DNA from: Diphasiastrum complanatum
Lineage: Eukaryota; Streptophyta; Lycopodiopsida; Lycopodiales; Lycopodiaceae
Length of the DNA stretch: 64,000 nt
Assembly: GCA_029204225.1 (NCBI GenBank)
Contig: CM055111.1
Span: 21,446,639-21,510,638, forward strand
Direction of reading: 5' to 3'
Part shown: positions 45,901-56,215 of the stretch, piece by piece
Layout: each line of letters begins with the position of its first letter
Position numbering within the stretch: position 1 is the stretch's first letter
Translations under genes and position numbers: made by a program
The notes under the pieces: generated by a model
Told to the model about the DNA's origin: nothing
The model's input: the letters and a program-made list of their open reading frames with translations, nothing else
The model's database searches: none

Positions 45901-46365
45901 AGTTATGATCAAAATCTTAGGTGTTGCATCAATGAAGCATAAAAGACAGCAATAGACTAAAGCCCTACAAGCAATAGACAAGACAGTAGGTTCTCCCACG
46001 AAGAGCCCAAGCAATACCAATCAATAATCTGAAAAATGAGTGTACAAATGCCCCTATAAATACCTTACCAATGAACCCTAAAATAGGAATTCAAAAGTAA
46101 AGGGAGGCAAAATGTGGAGGGAAAATAGTGCGCCCTCCTACGGGCCCCCACTCCACATATAACCATATAATAAGGGCCCAAGGCCAGTCAATGTCATAAA
46201 AAAGGACCCAGTGCGGGTCATAAGCATATAAAAAGGCTCTGGGGCCTGTACATGACTAATATAAAATGCGTAACCAGAAATATACATAACCAACAGTAAA
46301 TGTAAAGAGGCCTGCGGAATATATGCAGAGTAGCCTAGTAGGCATGTATCCTGTAGTCCGTAACT
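45901..46365 (-). repeat. gypsy 1, 5' LTR
   Basis: 465 bases, full length. On the sense (minus) strand a TATA-like TATTTATAGGGG lies at 46067-46054. The sense end TAACT is directly followed by the primer site. Confidence 0.85.
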
Positions 46366-46370
46366 TGAGT
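46366..46370. repeat. target-site duplication TGAGT, right
   Basis: Matches 40413-40417. Confidence 0.8.
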
Positions 46371-47765
46371 GCTTTGGAAATTGGATCTTGGCATTTGTGA
46401 ATCGTTTTCGGCATCAAGATCTTCATGTGATATCTCAAAGGGAAGAAGAATGTTTCTTCTTGAGCATGAGATCAGTTGTCACCTGGCTCGGAAATAGCCA
46501 ATCCTTGCTTGTCCAAATGGACCGACTTTGTTTCAGACGACGTATGCATGATCCATAAATTCATTGTCACCTTTTCGATACTTTATTTACACTTTGCTGC
46601 TATGTGTGTAGTTGAGTCATGGTGTACTGGACTTGCAACCTTGAATTGGGCCAAATTTCAACATCTCCAATTATCTATGCTATCATGCATGATTCGTGGT
46701 AAATTTGAAAGTTTAGGGAGGTAGAAATTAGCCAATAGGTAGAAGGGCCAAAATATATACAGTGGTTCATTGTACTTATGGTCAGTTAAAAGAAGGTGGA
46801 GAGCTAGTTTTGCTATTGTTGCATTCCTTATGGGAGAAAAGAGAGAAAAAAAAAAGTAAGCTGTGGACGAATTAGGGTCAATGCTTGGTTAGTGGTTAGA
46901 ATGTATTTGGAAGCTTGCATAACATCCTTGAATAGGCATTCCTCCCTTGGGAATGAATTAGTGCATGGCAGGAAAGGAGAAACTACCTTGCTACCCTAGT
47001 TGCATTACTATTGCTTGATCTTGAAAATGGGTTTGAAGCATAGATGCGTGGTGTTCCTGAACGCTGCGTTCCGGGAGTGTTCTGAAATGCCCGTTCTGGA
47101 ATGGTTCTGGGATCCAGTAGCATTCCAGATTGGAATGTTGCAAATAGATTTTTTTTTTGGTTTTCTTTTTAAACTACGTGTTGGGCTGGAAAACAACATG
47201 TAGGGATGTAAAAAAAATTTCAAACACATTGCAAAACATAATAACTAGTAACTAGTAACTAAACAAAGCATATTACATTGAAGTCTATTCTCTAACTGAA
47301 CAAAGCATTTAGGGTTCAGGATGGTGCATTCCAAAACTGAAACTTGAAAGCAATCACATAGTGCAGACTAAAGTGCTAAGTGTAAATGATGCAAAAACAT
47401 GGAAGTCTAGGATGGAGGTCGGATCCAGCTTGATACGGTCATAGGCCAGGGCACGGTGGGTGGACCCGGATTAGGTCCTACGGTGGGGTGGAACGTGAAT
47501 CGTTCGGTCTCTTGTGGTTAACCGGCACTTGGAGGTTTGCAGTAAGTAGGGATTGTAACACTCTGCCTCTGTCACTGCCTTTGCCTTTGGCCTTGCCTCT
47601 GTCTCTGCCCCTGCCTCTGCCACTCTGTCTCTACCCCTACCTCTGCCACTGCCTCTCCCGTTGCCTCTATGTCTACCAAGGCCTCGCCGCGGGCCGTTGC
47701 TCCCTCTGCCTGTGATGCTGCTTTCTCTGGCTCAACATGCAAATCCATCAGGCGTACCCTATGCC
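46371..47765. other. no gene seen; palindromic and low-complexity patches
   Basis: The presumed right half of copia E cannot be recognised. A patch at 47040-47130 is rich in GTTCC/GGAAC/ATTCC words. Bases 47560-47690 are a degenerate CTCTGCC repeat; frames over it give Leu/Pro- or Arg/Gly-rich strings that I take as by-products. Other frames show no domain. Confidence 0.45.
47560..47690. repeat. degenerate (CTCTGCC)n minisatellite
   Basis: About 130 bases of CTCTGCC, CTTTGCC and CTCTGTC units in irregular order. Confidence 0.7.
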
Positions 47766-48092
47766 TACATATATACTTTCTCTAAACTATGTGTAAGGTA
47801 AAAAGCAAATAGCAAAAGACAAAAAGCTAATTGCTATATTTACTACCTATATTGGGTAAACACCCAAGATGAGTTTCTTAAGTGATAAAAGCAAATCCTA
47901 TTCTAGTAGTAGTGCGCCCACCTACATGCATGACGAAAAAACGAATTTACTATTAATATTAATGACCCTAAAATATGACTTACTATAAATAGTAATGGCC
48001 CCTATAATAGCACGCAAGCATGGCCAAACTAACACTAATTAAAATCCTAAATGATAACATTAGGGGTACTAAAGTAAATATTAACTCTAACA
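47766..48092 (-). repeat. element C, 3' LTR (truncated)
   Basis: 327 bases nearly identical to 55514-55853. The outer 140 bases present in the 5' LTR are missing here, replaced by unrelated sequence. The end CTCTAACA adjoins the polypurine-tract complement CTCCCCCTTA. Confidence 0.8.
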
Positions 48093-50666
48093 CTCCCCCT
48101 TAATGTTTACATTGTCTAGAGCTATGCATAACAAAAGTATGCATGTATCTTCCATGAAGCCCATGTAATGAAGATCCTCAATTCTGATGTAGAATTCATG
48201 ATCAAATCTGATCTCAATGTCTTCATTACGCGATGTAGAACTTCCTTCGTATGATATAGAATTTCCTTTGAATGTCGATCCTTTTCGTATGAACCTGCTT
48301 CATATGACTTCTCAATGTCTTGCTTTGGTCTTCATGTCTCTTTAGTGTATATGTGTGACTACCATGAGTTCAACATATCACCCGATTCCTTGACTTCCTT
48401 TGAATCAAAGAACTTTGACTCCCCCTGAATCAAATAATGTAGACATGATAACTTTTGCCTTAACCTTGAGAACTTTGCTTGAAGATTGACTCCCTTGTTC
48501 TCTTTGAACATCTTTCAAGCTACCACAAATGTAAGGATCTCCCCAATATTCATAAAGAAAAAATAATCCTCTTTGTTTACAGTAACACCATCATGATAAC
48601 CATAAGTAGGAAATAGATCTACAAATGTCAACATCAAATCTCATACATCAACACCCACTCTAGAAACCTTTACTTCATTAAGTAGACGGCTCCACTTGTG
48701 TCGATTCCTTGAATTGAACCAATTTCAATTCTCATGGTACTCTCATAAGTTACTGCTTGTGATGAACTTGATGGACTTTAGTTGAACTACTCCCCCTGGA
48801 TGTACGCTTCATGTTTGCATTCCAACCACTCTCTCCAAATTGAATAGAGTATCATCCATGAACCAAACCAAATATGCAAGTAAAAGAGCATCCCCAATAG
48901 AAAGATAAATGTATACAATACTTCCTCACACAAAGTACCTGATACTGTCCTTCAAATACTTTCTCACACAAAGTACTTGACATGATCTTTTCCATGGAAT
49001 CTCTTACCTCTATCTCACACACTGAGTCACTTGCACCAAACAACTTTCCAACCTAGAAAGCATTTCATCATGATATTTATTCTGACACTTTGTCATATGC
49101 AAACTTGGTGTACGTCCATCTTTAACCATGTTGTTTTTCTTGAAGCTAAACAACAACCTGTACTGTTGATTTTCAACGGCTAATCAACTACCTTGGCTTC
49201 CCAATCTTATAACAAAATCTACCACATGACAAAACATGAACTTGGATAGATTCTAGAACTTTTCTCCAACACAAAATAGAATTGATCTCACTTAGTACCA
49301 CCACATGAACAATCAACTATGACTTGGATGGTATCCAGGAATTACATGACAACCACAACAAGCAATCACTTCGATTACTCATAAATCTGAATTGATATTA
49401 GTTCAGATAAACAAGAAAGTTTCTACAACATAACCAGGTTACTATGACTTGAATAGAAACCAAACCGACACAACATAGATTGCCACCATGATAAGAAACT
49501 GTGAAAACATCCCCTTGAATATCGATTTACCTATGTAGACTCATAGTCTATACTTCTTATGCAACTCCCTCTTAAGAGTTTGCACCTTTGTCGATTTCAA
49601 CCTCGACAAAACCTTGTCAATCTTAGAACCTTTGAAGTTGACCTTCCTTCAATATGCTTGTTGGTAGCCGCTTTTTGTAGCTTCAGCATCACCTTGATCG
49701 CTGATTGTCTTCCCCTACCATCTCTTTTTTTCCAAGTAGAGTTTCCTTTCCCTGTTCCATTTTGTGACGAACCTTGTTCTGATTACTCTTGTGAATCCCT
49801 TCTTCACCTTGCACCTGATTGCAAACAACTCCTAGTCGTATTGCCGATCCTTACTCCTGAGACCTCCTTAAGCATGCATCAAGGTTCTTTCCCTTCTTAA
49901 ACAACAATAATCGACAATTTGTAGTGATCCACTTGAGTATGCTCCAAATTTCTCTTAGAAATCTGTAACTAACCACAACCAATAACATGCATCCTTGCAT
50001 GCAACCCAAACTAGGTTTGTATTTGGTCTTTGATGTCTCCACTTTCGAACTTTCGCTTGATTCGAATTTTCTGCCTGTGAATTTTGTCCTTCAGATGTTT
50101 GAGCTGCCTTCAAACTCTTGTCCTTTGAACTTAGCCCTGTTCAAACCTTCTTGTCCTGATTTTCACCTGATCCTTGAACAACATGCAGACATGGCCTTTT
50201 CAAGATTCCTCGCTGATTTCAAAGACAAGCAGCCCAAGTGCTATGCACACCTCCATTGGAGTCCCCAGACATGCGTCCCGACATATCACAAACTGTTGTG
50301 GAATCCAATAGCTTTCCCTATTCTTGCAGCGATTAATTTTGATGAATTTTCAGCACTCCTATGACCTGTGAACCAGCTGCGATCTGACTTGTCTGTCCAT
50401 CAACGATCTGAAATCTGAACCTGTCCATCAGTGATCTGAAATCTGACTTTCAGAGATCTGAACTCTGCTACTTTCAACGATCTGACTTGCTATTTTCCAG
50501 CGAACTATTCCAGCGATTTTCCATCTGATCAGTAGCGAATAATTCCAGAAATGACCTGCTAATTTGCGACCTCCAACTGCAACAAACTGATCTGCAAACA
50601 GCAATCAGATCTGATCCTGAAATCTGAGGGAGATTCCATAATCTCCTCCTTGTAGCTCAGCTCCTC
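48093..50666 (-). other. element C internal region, left part (no coding found)
   Basis: I looked on both strands for gag, protease, reverse transcriptase and integrase motifs and saw none. Open frames at 49559-49900 and 49987-50364 on the plus strand show no known domain. Around 50360-50600 the word GATCTGA recurs many times, giving a degenerate repeat. Confidence 0.5.
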
Positions 50667-50671
50667 CTTGT
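50667..50671. repeat. target-site duplication CTTGT, left
   Basis: Identical to 55181-55185, bracketing gypsy 2. Confidence 0.8.
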
Positions 50672-51122
50672 AGTTATGAACGTAGCCACGGCTGATCTAG
50701 ATTTAGTCTATGAAAGCATCACATAAGCAAGACTTAACCCTAGAAAGCAGGAGAGAGAAAGCTTAAAGAGACTAAAGAAGGAGATCATATCATAAGCCAA
50801 GTAACAAATGACACAGAATCCCTACTTATAGCCAAGAGAAAGCCCTAAAAGGAAGCTTCCAATGGCTAGGGCCAAACTGAGAGGGAAAATAGTGCGCCCT
50901 CCAAGAAGGCCCCCACTCTCAGTAATATGACCAAATAACCAATATAGTGAATCATAGGGCCCAAGGCCAATAATATGGTCTAAATGTCAATAATAGGGCC
51001 CGAGGCCAACCATATAGTCTAAATGTCAAATAATGAATAAAAAAAGGGCCCAAAGCCTGCTTATGCATAAGTAAAGTAAATGTAAATGGACATGGCGAAT
51101 GTAATGAGCCGAGTCCATAACT
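50672..51122 (-). repeat. gypsy 2, 3' LTR
   Basis: 451 bases. It shares the block GGGAAAATAGTGCGCCCTCC with gypsy 1 LTRs. A TATA-like sense sequence, GGCTATAAGTAGGG, lies at about 50832-50818. Confidence 0.85.
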
Positions 51123-51179
51123 CTCCCCGACACAAAAATAAGACCCAACTGCCATAAAGGATTGGATCAAGTAACAGCA

Positions 51180-54100
51180 AGCCCTGGAGGATCAACTGGA
51201 ACAACATCTGGTGTAGTAACAACTGGAGCAACAGTTGATGTAGAGGAATCAACAAGTGCGGCCTCCTCAACAGGACGACCATCCCATTGGACTAGGAACT
51301 GAATCTGCCGGCGGCGTCGACTATGATGCAAACGCACCTAAAGGATAGCGGCAGGTAATAAAGGAAAGAGATCCGGTGCAGTAGGAAACTGAGCATCATG
51401 AGGAGCATCATCCTCAATAGCAGCACGTAATAAACTGACATGGAATATATCACAGGCACATGTGGAAGCAGGAAGCTGAAGACGATATGTAACTGGACTA
51501 AGAACCTCCAATATACAATAAGGCCCATAATAACGTGGTGCAAGCTTCTCAGTAGAAGCATGGCCCTGAATAAAATGATGACGTGCAAACCGTAAGCGTA
51601 GATATACGATATCACCAACATGAAACTCAACATGACGTCGATGACGATCAACTGAAGCCTGATAACGCTGCTGGACCTGCTGCAAATGGGAACTGGCCTG
51701 GAGAATAAGCTCGCGAGCACTTGATAGAAATGTAGACAGTGTCACAGGTGTATCCTCGGGAGGAAGAGGAATACCAGGTAAAAGAGATGCATAACCATGA
51801 GATAATAAAAATGGTGCAACGCCGGTGCTGGTACTAACAGAGCTGTTATAGCTATACTCTGCCAAACATAAGTGCTGATCCCAATCCTTCCCTGAAAGAG
51901 TAACAAAATGGCGCAAATAATCCTCAAGGATCCTGTTAAGGACCTCAAACTGCCCATCAGAAGTAGAATGATAAGCAGACCCCATAAAAAGCTGTACATC
52001 CAATATACGCATAAGCTCTGTCCAGAACAATGATGTAAACTTACTATCCCGATCAAAAAGGATAGTACGAGGAAACCCATGTAGGCGAAAAATCTCTGAA
52101 AGGAACAAGCGTGCACACTGCTTTGCTGTGATAGTACTGCGGACGGGTATGAAATGTGCCTGTTTCGAGAACCTGTCAACTACCACCATACATGAATCGT
52201 GACCACGAGGGGTGCGGGGAAGGCCAATGATGAAGTCCATAGAAATATCAGTCCACTGGCGGTGAGGAATAGGCCGACTCTGAAGCAAACCAGCGGACTT
52301 AGCACGGGAGTACTTATTACGTAAGCAGAAAGGACAGGTACGAATAAGTACAACAAGCTCTTTCCTAAGGGATGGCCAATAGAAATGATCCTTAAGACGA
52401 GCATAAGACTTCTGAAAACCAAAATGACCCCCAATTGGGGACGAATGAGCATCCGACAACAACTGAGAACGAATACCCAAAGAACTAGGAATACAAAGAG
52501 AACCATAATGATAAAGACGGTGGTCAACAATGGAATAAGCCTGATGAGGTGAAGACGACATAGGTGGAGCAGAACTATAAACATCATGAAAATCAGAACA
52601 TGTAAGGTAAGCAGATGGAAGATCATCAAACCAGGAAGGGATCGTGGCAACAAGGGTATTCAATAAAGCAGGAAGTCTAGACAATGCGTCAGCAGCAGTG
52701 TTAGCAGGACCAGGACGATACAAAATAGAAAAATCAAAAGATTGTAAAAACTGCAACCAACGAAACTGACGATCACTAAGATCACGCTGGGAGAAGAGAT
52801 AACATAAGGACTGATGATCAGTAACGATATCAAAAGGAACACGGTACAGGTAATGGCGCCACTTCTTAAGAGCATAGATAATGGCAAGAAGCTCTTTCTC
52901 ATGGACAGAATAACGTTGCTCATAAGAGCGTAAACGACGCGACTCATAAGCAATAATACACTGAGACTGACGAAGCAAGGCACCCAAACCAACATTACTA
53001 GCATCGGTCTCAACAATAATTTTTGATCAAACTGTGGTAAACACAGGACAGAGGCCTTTACAACAGCACGACGAAGAGTGTCAAAGGCGAACTGACAATC
53101 AGAAGTCCAAACAAAAGCACTAGACTTCTTCAAAAGGGCATGAAGAGGGGCAGCCACAGTGGCAAAGTGAGGAACAGGACGACGAAGGTGAGTAGCGAGA
53201 CCAAGAAACATACGAACATGGTGGACATCTGTGGGAACAGGCCAATCAACGGTTGCCCGAACCTTATGAGGGTCCAAATGAATACGACCATCACAAATGA
53301 GAAATCCTAAAAACTCAATCTCAACAACAGCAAAGGAACACTTAGAAAGTTTAGCAAACAACTGGTGATGAACAAGCAATTGAAAAACAGATGAAAGATG
53401 TAACACATGCTCATCAAGAGTCTTACTAAAAACAAGAATATCATCAAAATAAACTAAAACACAACGACCAAGGAGAGGACGCATGATGTTATTCATCACA
53501 TTCTGGAACGTAGGTGACCATTAGTAACACCAAAAGGAAGAACACGAAACTCATACAAACCAAGATGGGTACGAAACGTAGTCTTGTGTTCATCCGAAGG
53601 ATGCATCCTAATCTGGTGATAGCCGGAACGTAAGTCTATCTTAGAGAAAAGATGAGAGGTGCCTAACTGGTCAAAGAGATCATCCATGTGAGGAATAGGA
53701 TACTGGTTACGGATGGTCAACTTATTGAGGGCACGATAATCAATGCAGAGGCGTTTGGAACCATCTTTCTTACTGAAAAGGAGAACAGGGGCACCAAAAG
53801 GACTGTGACTAGGAACAATAAGGCCCTGATCTAGTAAAGCAGTAATATGAAGCTCAACCTCATCACGCTCAGACTGAGACATAGGGTAAGGAGGCCAGGA
53901 GGGAGGAGCAGAACCAAGACGCAAATCAATGTGGTGGTTCACATCACGTAATGGTGGTAGCGTCGTAGGTTCTGAAAAGACAAATGCATACTGATGTAAT
54001 AAGTCAGAGATCACCTGAGGAACAGCTGCTGGAGGAGAAATAGTCACTGGAGAATCTGCTGCAGCACGCTGAACACATAATAAAGCTGCACAATGAGCCT

Positions 54101-54569
54101 TAGGTAGGTTGCGGATAAACTGCTTCCCGCTGATCAGTTGGAAATCTGCCTGAGAATCAATACCAGCAAGTGAGTGGGTCACTGCATCATGAACAAATGT
54201 CAATGTCTGCTGAGCCAGGTCCAAAGTAACCGCTCCCAATGAAGCAAACCAATCAGCACCAAGGATAAGGTCATAGCGCTCCAGAGGAATGATATAAAGA
54301 TCTGCCTGTCCAGAAAAATCACCAATGCGGTAGGATAATCCCTGAAACATCTGAGAACTAGGAAACGAGTGAGAACTGGCAACCTCGACTGTGAGAGGCT
54401 GTGGAGCAGGAATAGGTGAAGCGCGTATCCGGCTGAGAACATAACTGCTGATAAAGGAATGAGTGCTGCCGGTATCAACTAAAGCAATATACTCACGACC
54501 AGTAATGCGCACACGTAGCCGAATGGAGCGAGGACCGGCCAGGTAGCATAAGCAAGCTGAGCATGGCAA
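51180..54569 (-). pseudogene. gypsy 2 protease-RT-RNase H-integrase-chromodomain-like
   Basis: On the minus strand the order is as follows. Protease is near 54490 ([13 protein letters not shown], then [16 protein letters not shown]). A complete reverse transcriptase spans 53950-53030, with the [18 protein letters not shown] block that gypsy 1 lacks, [20 protein letters not shown] and catalytic VYFDDILVFS. RNase H follows (SVHEKELLAIIYALKKWRHY, TDHQSLCYL), then the integrase zinc finger near 52320 (CPFCLRNKYSRAK), its core (TDISMDFIIGLPRT, ILFDRDSKF, YHSTSDGQFEVLN) and the tail QIQFLVQWDGRPVEEA near 51270. Only three breaks are evident: frameshifts near 53510 and 53030, and a stop before the tail. 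The frame 52987-51338 is open for 549 codons, so decay is recent. Confidence 0.88.
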
Positions 54570-54940
54570 GTAGCAGGAAGTAAATCAGTAGAAGGCTCAA
54601 GAGATAGATGTCGTGGAAAATGTGACTCAGGAGCTGTAGGACGTGGAAAACCGGGTGGTGGGTTAGGTGGAAAATGAGGTCCACCGCCAAAGGAAGTAGA
54701 CGAGGATGGAAGTCCAAATGGAGACCCAAATGATGAATGAACAGGGGCTTTGCCAGGTCCATGTGGCTGTAAGGAATCAATCTGTGACTGCATAGTGGCA
54801 AAGCCGGTCTGTAGAGTGGTAAAACCGGTCATCATTTGGTCGAAATGACTACTGAGGAGAGTAAGAGAGTCACGCATATCAGCAAACTGTTCATCTAAAG
54901 GTCCGGAATGACTCGCAGGTGTAGTGGGTGAGCTAGCCAT
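54570..54940 (-). pseudogene. gypsy 2 gag remnant
   Basis: Starts at 54940 with MASSPTTPASH, then a helical part (DEQFADMRDSLTLLSSHFDQ) and a Pro/Gly-rich segment (PHFPPNPPPGFPRPTAPE). It then jumps to [10 protein letters not shown], which in gypsy 1 lies just before the protease. The capsid-like core and the zinc knuckle are deleted. Confidence 0.75.
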
Positions 54941-55040
54941 GAGGAAGAAAAAGTAAGCAAGAAAAGAAATGTGCTAAACAATTGGACGAACTGAAGGAGA
55001 GGACATAAGTCGTCACAACAGGCACGCCAATGAAAAGACA

Positions 55041-55180
55041 CAATAGATAATAGGGCCCAAGGCCAACCATATAGTCTAAATGTCAAATAATGAATAAATA
55101 AAGGGCCCAAAGCCTGCTTATGCATAAAGTAAAGTAAATGTAAATGGACATGGCGAATGTAATGAGCCGAGTCCATAACT
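55041..55180 (-). repeat. gypsy 2, 5' LTR remnant
   Basis: About 140 bases matching the inner part and end of the 3' LTR (50985-51122); the TATA region and LTR 3' end are lost. Confidence 0.8.
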
Positions 55181-55185
55181 CTTGT
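55181..55185. repeat. target-site duplication CTTGT, right
   Basis: Matches 50667-50671. Confidence 0.8.
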
Positions 55186-55372
55186 AGCACCAGATCTTCT
55201 CACAAAGCTGCCACCGTTGTGAATGAAGATCGAAATTGAGAGCTGGCTAGGGACACCACCTGCACCTGTTTTTCTCCTTGAAGATGATGGCCAAATCAAT
55301 TCCTTGTGAATTGATTCCGTTCATTGGAATACCTCCGTGTTCTCTCGAATCTTGAACCTTGCTCTGATACCA
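55186..55372 (-). other. element C leader and primer-binding site
   Basis: The sense strand starts with TGGTATCAGAGC at 55372-55361, a perfect initiator tRNA-Met site, followed by untranslated leader up to the gypsy 2 insertion point. Confidence 0.7.
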
Positions 55373-55853
55373 TGTTAGAAAACCGACTTGATCATACAAG
55401 TAACCCAAGACAAGATTCCTATTGTTGTTAGACAACAGTCATACACATGAGAGAGAACAATAATGATGAAGAGATATACTCCAACTATGTCCCATTACAA
55501 TTGAGATAGGGCGCCAGCCTACATATATACTTTCTCTAAACTATGTGTATTGTAAAAAGCAAAAAGCAAATAGCAAAAGACAAAAAGCTAATTGCTATAT
55601 TTACTACCTATATTGGGTAAACACCCAAGATGAGTTTCTTAAGTGATAAAAGCAAATCCTATTCTAGTAGTAGTGCACCCACCTACATGCATGACTAAAG
55701 AACGAATTTACTATTAATAGTAATGACCCTAAAATATGACTTACTATAAATAGTAATGGCCCCTATAATAGCACGCAGGCATGGCCAAACTAACACTAAT
55801 TAAAATCCTAAATGATAACATTAGGGGTACTAAAGTAAACATTAACTCTAACA
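55373..55853 (-). repeat. element C, 5' LTR
   Basis: 481 bases, TGTTAGAAAACC to CTCTAACA on the plus strand. It matches the truncated 3' LTR at 47766-48092. A TATA-like sense motif, ACTATTTATAGTAA, lies near 55750. Confidence 0.85.
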
Positions 55854-56215
55854 CAAGCTCGGCTTTTGTTTCTACATCGGGATCAACCCATACATTCTCT
55901 CCAATGTCCATCTCCATCTCATCATCCAAGGCCTCCTCCTCCTCAACATCATCCAACTCCTCCTCAGCCTCATCCCCACCCTTCGCTCCTGCATCCTTTG
56001 CATTGGCCTTGGCCATGGATCTAGTGGTCTTGCGTTGCCTCCTATCATGGCGTGCCAGCTCCCGATGATACTTGGAAAAGATCTCATCATCAGCTGTTGC
56101 CTCTTTGTATGCATGGCCTACTGCAGTGTCCATGGATCTAAGGCACTCCTCTATGAAGATGGGAAGAAGTTCCATTAACCAGCCAAACCTTTTGGTGGTC
56201 CACCTCATGGGGGCC
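55854..56215 (-). pseudogene. unidentified acidic-tailed protein fragment
   Basis: The minus-strand frame reads TKRFGWLMELLPIFIEECLR, then a mixed-charge stretch (FSKYHRELARHDRRQRKTTR), a basic segment and an acidic C-terminal part (EEELDDVEEEEALDDEMEMD). It ends where the LTR of element C begins, so the LTR element inserted into it. Such acidic tails occur in plant transposase-like and chromatin proteins, but I cannot name the family. Confidence 0.4.

Larger units (their letters stand above)
40418..46365 (-). mobile_element. gypsy 1, complete Ty3/gypsy insertion
   Basis: A 5.95-kb minus-strand element. Its 5' LTR is at 45901-46365 and its 3' LTR at 40418-40755, with TGAGT duplications on both sides. 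The LTRs run from AGTTA to TAACT in the sense direction rather than TG to CA. The primer site after the 5' LTR is TGGTCTCAGAGC (45889-45900), one base from the initiator tRNA-Met site. The polypurine tract (CTCTCCCTGG complement) adjoins the 3' LTR. Coding order is gag, protease, reverse transcriptase, RNase H, integrase. It is inserted in the copia E gag. Confidence 0.85.
50672..55180 (-). mobile_element. gypsy 2, sister of gypsy 1
   Basis: A 4.5-kb minus-strand element flanked by CTTGT duplications, inserted in element C. Its 3' LTR is complete (50672-51122), but its 5' LTR keeps only about 140 bases (from about 55041). The deletion also removed the primer site, the leader and most of gag. 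LTR ends are again AGTTA...TAACT, and the polypurine tract is GTCGGGGAG in the sense direction. Pol is closely related to that of gypsy 1 and is more complete. Confidence 0.85.
47766..55853 (-). mobile_element. LTR element C, non-coding (LARD-like), split by gypsy 2
   Basis: A minus-strand element with a full 5' LTR at 55373-55853 and a truncated 3' LTR at 47766-48092. The primer site TGGTATCAGAGC (complement at 55361-55372) and polypurine tract AAGGGGGAG (complement from 48093) are both intact. After removing gypsy 2, the internal region is about 2.75 kb and contains no gag or pol motif that I can find, so the element depends on proteins from elsewhere. This is the layout of a large retrotransposon derivative. 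Confidence 0.7.

Noticed and set aside
47488-47715. Leu/Pro/Cys-rich open frame
   Set aside because: It is the translation of a degenerate CTCTGCC repeat; length and composition follow from the repeat.
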